A stretch of DNA of 64,000 bases, from positions 434,001 to 498,000 of the forward strand of contig NW_026251711.1 of the NCBI RefSeq assembly GCF_025024155.1. Reading direction: 5' to 3'. Numbering within the stretch: position 1 is the stretch's first letter; each line of letters begins with the position of its first letter. This document shows, in pieces, positions 10,997 through 23,145 of this stretch. The translations under genes were made by a program, and so were the position numbers. The notes below the pieces were generated by a model. That model saw only the letters and a list, made by a program, of their open reading frames with translations, did no database searches and was not told where the DNA came from. Source of the DNA: Gamsiella multidivaricata (Eukaryota; Mortierellomycota; Mortierellomycetes; Mortierellales; Mortierellaceae).

Positions 10997-12024
10997 ATGA
11001 AGTTCCTGAACACAATCGCCCTCATCGCCCTCGGCGCTATTGCAATCTCCTCTACCGCAGAGGCAGCTATCTCGGCCGGCTGCAACACTTACCTCACCAA
11101 CTTGGCCCAGCCCTCGAACCCTCTGTCCAACTGCCGTGTCTACACCGCCCTTGGCTTCCCTAATTTGACCCATACCGCCGACCACGACACTGTCAAGCTC
11201 GAGAAGGCGTTGACGACATATTGCGCGACCCCTGCCTGCACATCAGAGCAGTATGCGGGTGTGTACAAGGATCTCCAGGCCAACTGTGCGGCCGATATGG
11301 TCGCAGAGAACCAACCAACCCTTGGTGCGACTATGTATATGTGGTAAGTTTCTTGCTGCGGGGGGGGTTTTTTTTGTGGGCTGAAATGGCTCTTGACTGC
11401 TGCCGTAATAAACTCTGGTGTTGTACCGAGGAAAGTGGAGAAGATTGTATGCAGGCAAGGCAATTAATTTAAATTTATCCTCTCAATTTAAACCAAAGGT
11501 ATCTTTCTCCCGCACAGCGACAGGCGGTCTGTCTTCAGAACCCCACCAAGAACACGACCTGCGTGATCGACTCGATCAACGAGATGATCGCCCGTGCCCA
11601 GTTCCCTAACGATAACAAGAATGAGGATGACCTCTACGGATACCTCCAATACGTGACCCCAATGCTCTCGGCCAAGAGCACCAACGAGACCGGATTCTGC
11701 ACGGCCTGCAACCAGGAGGTCGCAAACATTTTCTCAAATTACTACACAAAGACACCCTCGCCCTTCAATCTGAACTTTGCACAGCAGTTGAGCAGCAAGA
11801 CCTTGAATGATGATCTGCAGTACCAGTACAAGACCAGCTGCAAGGTCACCCTCGGCACTGATCAGTCGGCCTTCAAGCCCACGAATGTGACCACTCCTTC
11901 TGCTGGCAGCAAGGATGGAAAGGATACCAAGGACGGAAAGGACAGTGCGGCCGTGAATGTTGGCTTCTCGTTGGCGGGCGTTGCTGCTGCGGCCATTGCC
12001 GTTGCCGGAGCATTGGCGCTTTAG
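10997..12024 (+). CDS. GPI-anchored Cys-rich secreted surface protein
   Basis: Two exons give 290 residues: 10997-11343 and 11499-12024. The obvious acceptor at 11517 breaks the frame, but CCAAAG at 11498 restores it (MYMW-YLSPAQRQAVCLQN). Residues 1-22 are a signal peptide (FLNTIALIALGAIAISS). The mature part has ten Cys, five per exon, so five disulphides are possible, and several N-x-S/T sites. A KDGKDTKDGKD stretch precedes a C-terminal hydrophobic segment (GFSLAGVAAAAIAVAGALAL), the pattern of a GPI-anchor signal. It is probably displayed on the plasma membrane or cell wall. I do not recognise a named family; the layout recalls fungal Cys-rich GPI surface proteins. The next gene also encodes a secreted Cys-rich protein on the same strand. 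Confidence 0.8.
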
Positions 12025-12203
12025 ATATTCATCATGTAGACGGACACTGGGCTTGTCCAAAAATAAAAAATGCAGTTACGCCCATTGCATCACGTGCAGA
12101 CATGACGTCCATCTTCGCAAGAAAACCTCTCTCATTACAGCCCATCCTTACCTATCTTCTCTGACTTTCACACTTCACAGCCCTTACTTGTACTTCACTG
12201 ACT

Positions 12204-12978
12204 ATGCGCTCCATTACCCTCACATTCGCATTCGCCTTGGCATTCACATTCGTGGCCTCGGCTGCACCGGCACCAGCACCGATTCCTCAGGAGAGTAAGT
12301 CGGATACGCCTTCCCTCTCCCCCTCTCCCCCCTCCACAGCAGCGCAATCGCCAGGACCGCCCAGCATTTTTTTTTGTCTGCCGTCTAATTTTAATCACCC
12401 CTCACCACCTCATACTTTTTTTTTTTTTAACCCACGGGAGTCTGGTTCAGCATGAATACAAGCAATCATTACAACTACCTGACCTTCTTCGACTATCCCT
12501 GTGCTAGTCATATGGCGCACGCACACTCCAATTTGCTCTCAAAAATGTGTCTTGGGAAGAAGTGCACTGTTTTACTACAACTTGAGCGTATGCTCAAACC
12601 TTTTTTTTCTTCTTTTCGGATATCCTAAAAGTGAAAAAACGAAAAACACGCCAGCTGACTAAATCATTGCTGTCCTCGCTAATGGTTTTACATCTTCATG
12701 TTACGTACGTAGCACTAGAACAGACAAAGTGCCTGGATGAATGTCTGTCCCTGGAAGAAGATTGTCTCCTGAACTCAATCAGCATGAGCGGTTGTATTGT
12801 CAGCTACGACGAGTGCCACCGCGATTGTATACCCGAACCGGATTTGGGAAGCGACGATCGACGGGGCCAAGAATGGACGGAGGAGGGGGAAGAAAGGGAC
12901 GATGAGTTTGAAGAGATTCCGGCACCGAAAGGAGGAGAGGATGATGAAGAGTTTGACGATGATCCATCGGATTACTAG
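12204..12978 (+). CDS. Small secreted Cys-rich protein with acidic tail
   Basis: Two exons give 118 residues: 12204-12294 (MRSITLTFAFALAFTFVASA then APAPAPIPQE, donor GTAAGT) and 12713-12978 (acceptor ACGTAG, phases agree, giving T-LEQTKCLDECLSLEEDC). Residues 1-20 are a signal peptide. Six Cys follow with spacing C-x3-C-x7-C-x9-C-x6-C-x3-C, then about 50 residues that are mostly Asp, Glu, Gly and Arg, ending DDDPSDY. No transmembrane or GPI segment is present, so it is probably secreted freely. Effector-like or cell-wall-associated roles are possible but unproven; I do not recognise the family. The 418-nt intron is long for this region and could hide a further exon, although the direct join is in phase. 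Confidence 0.65.
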
Positions 12979-14739
12979 ACAGCGTGGTATCTCATATTTA
13001 TTTTTCTCGTTATCGATGAAATAAATATGAACTTTGAGAACGCCTTGTGTGCCCCATGAAGAACGAACGTGAACGTAACGATGTAGAGCTACATTGATAG
13101 TCGAGAGGTCGATATACATGTACATGGTTCTGTTCAAGTTTGGCTACTTCAAGCGCGTAATGGAAGATTGGGACTACATCACCAAAGGGCCCCAGGTGAA
13201 GTCGTGCGTGCGTTAACATCTCCGGTCAAGGCTAAAATAAGAGACGGGAGAATCTTGAAGTGGATGAAATGAATGGAGCGAGGTTGAGGGATGAACGATA
13301 GTAACGATTCAGGAATCCGTTCAGAAAGCGCCACAGAAAATGTGCGCTGCGTAAATAGCAATAGAGATTAAAAGCTAATGCCCCGTTTATGGCTACTTTG
13401 CGAGTGTATATGCTTCCTGGCAAAGAGTGTATTTGCACCTTCCAACGAGCAATGGTCGGTGTGGTGTATTCATCATATTGTCTTGCTTATTGAAAGTGTC
13501 CCATTTCTCTGGATCTGCCATCACTTGGCGCCGATTCATTATTAAGAGCATAATGCCTCTGAGACTACCTTCGTTTTCACAGTTATCATTCCCACATACT
13601 TCGCAGTCGGAGGGGTCGATCCCGTATTGAGAAGATGTCGATACAACAAGAACGATCCATGCAGAGCACATGCGCTCGCCAATTTTTAGTCATCTTTCTC
13701 AGGTCGCCATAATTTTCTAAGGTTTGCAGGCCTATCTGAGAGGACGAATCGACAGCAGAGACGGTGCATCCTTTCGTGAACGTCAAGAACATGCAGTTAT
13801 TCTTTCAATGTACGCGTTCATCCATGCCTCCGGCAGCCTGCTTACCGTGCTTTAAATAGAATGTGTATAATAGCATCAACATAAACCTGGAGATGTCTTC
13901 ATCAGACACAAAACAGATAGGGAGAGACGCGTCGAGTCGGTCGGTACCCTTGTTTGATTATGGAACCGGCTGGCCGGCTGTATCAAAACCATAAGCTTAT
14001 TTGTTTCAGTGTAAGTGCTGAGCGCATTTTTTTCTGTTGGAACATCATCCTGATTGGCTCCATGCCGTATACCCACAGCTCTCCAGCACTCTACAGAAGC
14101 TTCTTTATTTGAAGACTATATTGAATTGTTTAATAATAAATTGATTGTAAAGGGACTGGACTGTCCCTCATCCTGGCTTTTGTCCAGCTTGATCGTTCTC
14201 CTTTTCCTTTGAGATACAGCAGTAGCATCGCATGGAGACACACTACAAATTGTGGTTAAATATACCCTACCAATACCAGTGTTTACGCAACTCGTAACAA
14301 CGTTGGCCATAATTTTAAGCGACTGTCGGACGTGATCCATCATGACTAGGCTTATTTGGTTCAGACTCACTGAATCCATTTGCTTTAGAATCAACCACAT
14401 ATGCACGCCAGTATATCAGTAGTGGGTGTTAGATAAGACTGAATCATATATATACCTTGACTCTTCAAGGACGATATCCTCAAAACAAGTTCAATGGTAG
14501 GTGGCCAGTGGAGATGAATAAATGAATGACTGTGCTTTGTTCCTTTTTCACTCTAGCACCCACCAAAAAGAGCACCCCCGAAAATGCGTTCAAGGTAGCG
14601 CATTAGCAGTTTAGTAAGAAGTGTAAAAAAGCACCCAAATTTCTGGCGTTCTCCTCGACTTGACCCTCAAATTTGAACGCATTTCTCAGTGAATTCATCC
14701 AAATATATTAAATGCAAAAATGTATTTGTGAGAATGAAA
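12979..14739. other. Intergenic region
   Basis: About 1.8 kb, AT-rich in places, between the convergent secreted-protein gene and the large PH-domain gene. Only short overlapping frames on both strands; none looks like a gene. Confidence 0.5.
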
Positions 14740-17700
14740 CTACACGTTACTAGGTCTAATCGCTGCTGTTGTGTGCTCCGTCTCGTTCTCGAGTTGATTC
14801 TTCAGCTTCTCCAACCGCGCTGTCTCCTGCAGAAGCATCGACACCCGCTCCGACAGTACCTTCTCCAATAAAACCGTGGTTGGTGATGTTTGCTGCATAT
14901 CTGAAGCGGTGGCCTCCGCTCCCTCGGATCTGCCTTCGCCGCGCGTTAATAACAAGTCCTGTTTCTCCTTGCGCAATTGCTCCACCTGCTCTTTCAATTC
15001 GTCTCTCTCCTGACAAAGCTTTTGTTTCTCCGACTGCAGATCCTCGACTTCGATCTTAACACGTGCCTTGCGCTGGTAGAGTTGCTCCATTTGGTCGTGG
15101 TACAAGTGAAGTTGGTCATGCATCTGCATAGGTGCGTGCCCATCGTCTTCCAGATACTCTGCGGTAGGAGAGGCGGGGGACAATGGCGGTCGGAGGCTGG
15201 ATGACTCTGCCTGGGCCACTACGGTGTCGATACTCATAGAAGCCGCTGCTGCTGTATTCAGAGACGGCGACGTCGACAAAGTCACTGTGGCTGAGGAAGA
15301 TGGGGACGTAGGAACGACTGTTGTCGTGGCAATCGACGGCGGTCGTCTGGGCTGATACAGATACTTGAAAATCCCACTCTCGCCACGCGCCGAATTATTC
15401 GCACTAGCATTCCGGCTGCCGCTACTGCTGTTATTCTCGGTCTCACTATCCGTAGATGTCCTGTGCGTGGCTCCTTTCTGCTCTACAGCCGCTCCTCCTG
15501 CTGAAGAAACTGAAGCCATAGATGGTGAAGAGCTCATCCTTGTCATGACCTCCTCGATTGTCTCCTTTAGCATGGCCCTACCCTGCTCGTTCTCCTTCTT
15601 CCGGAGGAGCGTACCTCCACGGCGAATGCCCATCATCCTGGACATGTCCCGCATCATCTTTTCTACGCCCGAGACATTATCCGCTAATTCTGAAACTGTC
15701 GCCATCTGGATTTTTGTGAACATCTCGAGTTGATCCTTGATCAGTTCCTGAATCTCCTCGGCAGTGATTGTTGCCTCTCGCGTGCCTTCCCTTGCAGTCG
15801 AAGATGATGGTAGCTGAAGCTGGTTTCGGCGATTGTGCAATAGTGGATCCTGATCAAGGTCGTCCAGGATATCAACCTGCGTGTATTCTTCCTCGCTACC
15901 ACTTGCACTACCACCAATGACCACTGAATCAGCGTCGCTCGTAAGGATCGATCGAGATGGTACGTCCTTTGTTAAACTGCCGCCGGTGGCAGAGGTAGCA
16001 CCAGAAGCGCTAGTGGCCGCAAAGACAATCTCTCGGAGGTTCTCAGTCTGCATGCTTGAATGTCTGACGATCCACTCTCGCAACTCCTGCAGCTCCTCCT
16101 TGACCGCCATATCCTTTGATCCGATTTCAGCCTGCGATTCTTGAATCGAAGAAATGACTTGGTTCATCTTCTCCAAGATCTCATCTCGTTGCTCGTTCGA
16201 GGAGGATTCAGAACGATCTGCCTCCTGCTGGATAAGTGTTTTCAGTTTGTCGATCGATTCGGTCCAGTCCTGTTGACCGGTTGAAGAGGTCATCTTTGGA
16301 CTCATATGGCTAACGGTATCTTGTTTCTCATGTAGTTGCTCCGTATCCTTGGATTTATCACCGTGATCGCCATCGAGAAGCTCATGGACCTTGATCAATA
16401 GTTCCTTGTTGCCCTTCTCGTAGCGAGACAGTTGCTCGTCAACCATGTGGCCCAACTTGGTATCCATGTGATACAGCATCTCTGCTATCCGATCTGAAGT
16501 TCTTGCCACCATCGCGCCGTGCTGAGTATCCAGCGGATTCGCATTAACGCCGCCATTAGAGAGGGAAGATGGAATAGATGTCAAAGACAGAGACGATGAA
16601 AGGGGATGGCCTGGAGGAGATGAGGAGATTCGATCTCGGACCGTAGCAGAGTTACTGCCAGTGCTGTTGCTTGGTCGAAGAGAAGCCCTCCAAGAGGCTG
16701 GGGAGTCGATTTCCAGCGGCGAGGACAATACTGCCGCCGTTGGCTGTTGCTGAATGAATGTCAGGGAGGGTGATCTCGAGTGCGATCGAGGCGGGGTGGG
16801 TCTCTCCCCGCTGTTGCTTCTGCCGAGATTGGCGATGCGAGGTCTTGGTGGAGCCGCCCCTTGTTGATCCAAACGTCGTTGTTGCTCATCCAGCTGTCTC
16901 TTCATCTCTGAGAGTTGTTCCGATAGCTCTTCGATATGGGCAGACTGATCCTTGACGGACGGGATAACCTGTAGATCGAGTCGGTTCAGCACTTCGACCA
17001 AAGAGAGCTCATTTGTGGATGGGATCGTTGTGACTATAGCCTCCAGATTCTCTGGGCCTGAGTGTCGAAGAGTGGTTGCGTCCATATCTCTGATAGCTGT
17101 ATCTACAAGCCCTTTCTCGTCGCCAATCTCCTGCAACTGAGCGCCGTCAATCACCTCTTCATCATCATCACGATTCAGTCTGGAAGAGCCCTGCAGAGCA
17201 ACCAAACGACGCAGGAGGTGCATCTGCAGAGCCATCTTTTTGTCCATCTGCTCCATGTGCTCCTGGACAGCCATCATCCTTCCATCATCCACATTGCTCG
17301 CCCCGCTGCTCCTACTACGGTCGAATTCCAGGTCCTGATAGGCCATCATGCGGCATTGTGCTGTGTTCACGAACTCGAGCAGAAGCAATAGCTGATCTAA
17401 TTTGGAAGCCATCTCCTGGTTTTGTTGAGAGCGCTGGCGCGAATCCATGTTATAGCCGGGATCCTGCTGGTATGCATTTGTCGCTGGAAGACGGTTCCCA
17501 CCCTCATTCGCGCTATCTCCATCACCATCTTCAAAGAGTCGGGCCATTCCTGCAATCTTTGGATGCTTACCGCCATTGGCTATCGACCCACTAGTGTTGG
17601 ACAAGGACCCTAAATCTCCGTCCGAGGCGCCAGCTACCAATGAACCGGATGCTGGTATCTGAAGTCGATTGTGTAGTGAGGTCGAATTGGCCCGCTGAAG

Positions 17701-20700
17701 GTGCTGTCGAGATCCGCTATCGACCGTGTGATAAAACGGATGTGTGCGACTAAAGGAAGAATGCACCATGGTGCTGGCAGATCGTTGTAAAAGTGAGAAT
17801 CCCGTCGCTGTAGCAGAGGACCCATTGCCACTGTTATTGTGGCTATTACTGCTGTTCCCTGGTGCGCCGAGTCGTCGGTAAGATCCGCTGCCTCCTGCTC
17901 CATAAAATCCCTGCTGATTCGGCATACCATTGCCACTCTGGACCTTGGCGAGCTGCTCTGTGATTTCTGCCAGTTTCGAGCGGATTTCAGAAAGGGCCGA
18001 GATGTCTCTCTGGTGGGCGCTTGGGTCCGTTGCTGAGAGCTGCATTACATCTATTATCTCGTCCTTGAGCTCCTCAAATTCCTGCCGTTGTCCTGCGGTC
18101 GCGTCCTTAATCTCTGTCAACTTACTGACGAGCAGAGATGAAATATTGTTAAGGAGCGATGTCATCGACTGGAGAGATTCTTCCTGTTTGATAGAAAGAT
18201 GGTCAAACTCTGGCAGGATGGTGTCTCGTAGCCTCTGGGTCAAATCTGTAGTCGAAACAGCATTCGTGGCGGTATTGGGCATGAGGAACGAGGATAAGGA
18301 TGACGGAAGCGCCAGTGATATAGATGGTGGCGTATTAGATACGGATCCTGTCGGAGCCTTCGAGGGCGGCTCTGGTGTGGTACTGGTTACGGGCGTTGCT
18401 TTTGGAGAAGATGTATCTGTCGTATTCTTCTGTGGAACTGGCGACATTTCCCCTGGCTTGGATTCGGCTGCATCGATCTGCGCCGATGGTGTCTGTTGAA
18501 GGGGCACCATGTCGTTCAGTGGTGCTCCCTTCCTGAGCATCTCCTTGCTCTTTCGCTGAATCTGCACCAAATCCTCTCGGAAGAACGTATCCGCAGCACC
18601 TGGAAGTGGTTGGTCAGGTAAGCAAGGCGCAAAGACATAAGAGGGTAGTTTAAGAAGTCCTTTAAGCGTCTCCCTGATCTCCTCCTGGAACCGGCGCGCG
18701 CTCTCAGGGTTGTTGATATCTGCGCGCTCCAATACCCGCTTCAATCTCATTGAATGATCTTGTAAGGTCTCGAGTGTTTCCTTGTATTTGTCTTGCACCT
18801 GCAATAAATACACGCTGATACCCATTGGTGAAGAAGGTGCTGGCGGAGGAGGAGCGTGTAGGATTGCGCCCCCAACTGACATCCGTCTTTCCCTGAAGTT
18901 GGCTGGCGCCAATGTCGGTGACGTTGGTGAGGAAGTGGAAGTCGACGGCCGAGTAGCAGAGCTTGTGGCGCTAATAAACTGATCTAGAGCCAATAATACT
19001 CTCTTGATTTCAGAGCTTCTCGTGTCAAGGTTAACCGTTAGTCCAACCAGAGTCGATTTGAGCATCTTGTACGATGTTGCGTTCATTGTCGACTCGCTTG
19101 CATGGACTCTTAAACATTCAAGATGGCTGTTGACAACCTCCACAATTTGCTCCGACCCAGTCTCCAGGTGGACCCTGGCCCGCTCGATTAATTCCTGAAC
19201 TGTCCTTGCAGTCTTCATAACTCGTTCCAGAAGCTGGTCCCTGACGGCATAATGCTGGTTGACGGTTACTTTGGCTGCCGCTCTCCATGCCTCGAGCTGA
19301 ACCAAGAGAGACTCGGCCCTTTTTCTCTCCAGCTCCTGTTCCCTATGTGAAAGTTGCTGTTCCCTTGTCACCAGATCCTGCTGCACCAGCTGCAAGTGTT
19401 CCTCCAGCGTCGCCGTCTTCTCTGTGGGTGCTGTCCCTGAAGCCGTGTGAGCATAGTCGAAGGAATTATTACGGTGTTGGATGGTGTTCAATTTAGCCTC
19501 CAGTTTCATCAAAGAGGCGCCGACTGCTTTGGCCATAAGTGAATTGAGCGTGTCTATCCAGCCTGTCCGGTCAGACATAGTATCGGTGGCGAACCAGGTC
19601 TCTTCCTTTCGTGTGACAAGTTTGAATTCGAACCGGCCTGTAGCCTTGGCGTCCTGACCTTTGACCTGAACTTCATAGCATTCGGCCATATCAATTGTTT
19701 TGATCGGGAATAAATGCTATTTTTGTAAACATAAAATAGGGGTCTTAGCCTCGATACTAGCCTGTTCACTCCGACTGCTATTCAATAAATGTATCGACAC
19801 TTACCTCATTGTCCTTGAAGAGGGTCAATACGCCTGGATTCGCGTCTCCTCGATGCCTTCCAATGGCATAACATCGCTTCCAGGTCTAGTGAAAGAGAAT
19901 TGATATGAGAATTATGCCTGTTAATACATTTAGCTGACTAATGGAGTGATCTTCTATGTATTTCACATAGAACTGAATAACATACCAAAAGATTGCCTCT
20001 TCTCCAGAGCCATCCTTCTATAGCGATCTACAAGCGAATAATAAAGAAAAGCGTATTAGAAAAGCGTATTAGAAAAGCTGAACACAAGTGAACTCAAAGG
20101 ATAACCCTTCGTCAACGCAGCAGTTCAGAATCCTTGTCCTACCTGCATCTGAGCTCCGCCTGATCCAAGTGCTGTTGGTGACATGGCGCCTGCCCTATCT
20201 GTCCTCTGACTTACGGGACTGAACGGTTGCTGCTGTGCATGGAATGACCGGTATTGGTTCGAAACTGGACTGTCCGTATCGCTTGGCGCACCACTCCCGC
20301 GTCTCGATCGTATAACGTCTCCCACACTACCATTCTCGTGGCTCATCATTAAGGGACCACGACGAGCAAACCGTGAGGAGCTCGAGACAGGATCTTCAGG
20401 GCCCGATGTCGACGCACTTATGCTCTGTTGGCTCTTGTTTGACTGTGACATCACAGTTGCCGCGTTGCTAAAACTAGAAGCTGTTGGCGGATGCATGCAT
20501 GAACTCCTTGCACCCTGATGCATAACAGCGGTAGTCCGTGGTCCTGATTGAGAGCCTGGGCCCAATGTGTTGAAAGATGACGATAAAGCTGCCGTGGCAC
20601 TGTGTGGTCGCAGAGAAGATGTAGCGGCTAAGGGGGATATTGTAGATGCGGTGGTTGGTTGTACGGAAGAGCTTGAGGGTTCTGGAGGGGATCCGTTCTG

Positions 20701-21459
20701 GCTGGATGTATTCCCTGAGTTGTTGGAAGGGTTCGGCGGAGGTATGTAGTTCATGATCATGGTCGGGGATATGGGCCGTGTCAGAGCTGCATAGTATGAT
20801 TCTTCCTCTTCTTGCGTTAACTTTGGTAGAAGAGGCTGGTTTTGCTGTTGCTGCTGCTGGGATTGTGGTTGTTGGCTGAGGTATGGCTGATTTTTCTTGC
20901 CCAGCAGTGCACTCGTTGCTGAGTAGCCAGATCCAGGGATGGAGCTTGATCCCGCAGGAAACGTTGTGGATGCAGAGGGTGTGGCTTTGGGTTGGATCCA
21001 CGAAGTGTGGCCCTTTCCCAGAGCTCCATTATTGTTGTTGCTATTTGAATTAACGCCTGTGGTAATACTGAGGTTGTTGTTGATGCTAGAAGAGGTGAGG
21101 TTCGGATGCGAAAACTGGCTGCTGTGGATGCTAATTCTGGGTGTTCGAGTGGACGATACAGTACCGCTCACGCTGTGGTTGCTGTTCAAGTATGGTCCGT
21201 TGTTGAGGATACTCCCGCTGCTAGTAAAGTTCTGGTAACTGGGTGCCAAGTTAGAACTATTCGACGTGGTGGTATCCAGGTACTGCTGCTGTACACCTAG
21301 TGCCCTGAACAGCGGTCTCCCTGCTTGCGTGGCTGGGTTTATCGTCGACGTCGCTGTTGGGTTAAGCCCAGGCGATCCATTCGCAGAGGATAGCGGGCGA
21401 GCCCCATGTCCTTGCTGTTGTTGTTGCTGTTGTTGATCGTATGGCTTCAAGTTGTTCAT
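14740..21459 (-). CDS. Large PH-domain coiled-coil protein (~2,138 aa)
   Basis: Four exons join in phase 0: 21459-20143, 20027-19986, 19885-19805 and 19716-14740. Residues 1-439 are disordered and rich in Gln, Ser and Asn. A PH domain spans about 442-541 across the junctions: EGWLWRRGNLL, then TWKRCYAIGRHRG and VLTLFKDNE, then HLFPIKTIDMAECYEVQ, and the C-terminal helix with TGWIDTLNSLM. The rest alternates helical, coiled-coil-prone segments (for example EEHLQLVQQDLVTREQQL near 580 and RKARVKIEVEDLQSEKQKL near 2030) with Ser/Gly-rich linkers. PH domains bind phosphoinositides or proteins, so a membrane or cortical scaffold is a reasonable inference. I know no named orthologue. The start Met (MNNLKPYDQ) is the first ATG of the open frame; an earlier exon cannot be excluded. 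Confidence 0.8.
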
Positions 21460-23145
21460 TGGGGGGTGTTGTAATATGCGGCTGGATATGAAGCAGCGCA
21501 CTCGATTTCAGTCGGTCGTGACGACAGGGAAGTTGAAGAGAAGTAGAGGAAACAAAAGACGAACAAAATGGAGCGAGGACTGAAAATAGAGACAGAGAGT
21601 CGAGGGCTAGCGAGGTCAGGGGTAGACGGGATCGGTCAGCAGGTGGCAATCAGATCAGGTTGATTGATTCGGTTTACTGGCATCATAGACCCATTCCTCA
21701 TCCGCTATAAGACATACCGCATGGGAGGGTACAAATGGTAATCCCTTTTTTATAGCAAAATGTGGGGGTCGTGTGAGCAGGAGGTGAAGCCTTGGGTGTT
21801 GATACAATGGATGATGGAATAGGGGTACGATGGATTCGGGGCATGCAGGCGGACCGCGATGTGAAGTATGTAGGCAGTAAGTAAGATGTAAAGAGGCAGG
21901 AGCTCTCTTTCTCTTTCTCTCTTTTTCCTCACCAACATGCTTATGCCAAAAGACAAGGCTACAACAGGAAGGAATATGGAATAATGAGTAATGAGGTCGT
22001 GTTATGCTTTGGGCCACAGACTTTATTGGGGGTCATTTATGGCTGTGCGTTTGAGAATCTATCCACAAGGGAGTCGTTGATATAAAAGGCGAGCGATGTC
22101 CACAAGCTTCAGGAACGGGTCCCTGGTGGCGCACAAGTGAGACTACTACGAAAATTAGTCTGTGTGAAGGAAGCGATGAGAAGAAACGGATGAGAGCAGA
22201 AGGAATGTGTATAGTATGATGGGTAAGGTAAAGGAACACGAAATACTTGAGAAGAACGTGTTGGTTGGTGGCAAAACGCGCGAGTTTAACGGTTTCATCT
22301 TCATTTATCACGGACCGTTTATTATTGACCATATATGCTGCTGTCTAAGGAACCCGCTGCGTTTTTGTGTGCGTGAAGGAGCGATCCAAGTCGGGGCGAC
22401 AAGAACTAAGATCCTGGGCTTTTTCATTTCCATTGAATGGCTCCTGATTGACCCGAAGCGCAGACCAGACTAGAGGGCTAGAAGACGAGCAGGCATGCTG
22501 GATCCGGGTAGGCACATGGAAGGGAAGCGAGCCGAAGCAGTCTGAGCCTACCCTGGCCGTTGTGTCTGAGGGTCTCAATACTTCGGGCGGCAGAGGCGGG
22601 TGGGCAATTGGACCCGTTACTTGCTGAACTTTTTTCTGATCCGAGTAAGTAGGCTGGGCTGGCTCGCTTTGTGTCCCTTCCCAGCCGTTTCAAACGGCAC
22701 CCAAGGAAGGATCTGAACTTCTGCATCATGTGTGTTGCGCGTGCTTGCTGGACTATATATGCTACATGCCAAGAGGAGATTATTCATAAAAAAAGTTGCC
22801 TATTGTAACAACAAGAACGAGGGCGACAGCAACGACCACAGAATAACCAACAAAGTTATGAAGCTCCCACATGCATAGACTAGTATGACGCTCGGAACCT
22901 GCACTCCCAAAAGCGCTCGCTTCTCTCGCTAAAGTGATAATAAATATGGGCGATCATTCACAGCTACTCCCTCTTCTCCTCCTTTGCCGTCATTCTCTTC
23001 TACGTCGCCTCTCTCCTTCTCTCCTCCACTTCGTCTTCCTCGCATTCCTGCGCAGAAATAGACAGTAATCTTCGCCCCGTTCCTCTGTTTCTCAAGTCCT
23101 CCCCACTCTATTTCAGTCCCCTCCTATCCAATTTATAAATCTACA
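21460..23145. promoter_or_regulatory. Divergent intergenic region between PH-protein gene and FAT1
   Basis: About 1.7 kb separates the two divergently read start codons, so both promoters lie here. The 150 bases before FAT1 (about 22965-23125) are strongly pyrimidine-rich. No gene is recognisable inside, and no specific factor site is claimed. Confidence 0.5.

Noticed and set aside
11343..11518. Apparent frameshift in the GPI-protein gene when the nearest acceptor (11517) is used
   Set aside because: The acceptor at 11498 restores the frame and continues the protein without a stop, so no frameshift is needed.
15365..18499. Long plus-strand open frames of 100-190 codons opposite the PH/coiled-coil gene
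   Set aside because: They mirror the codon pattern of a real minus-strand gene and have no protein character of their own.
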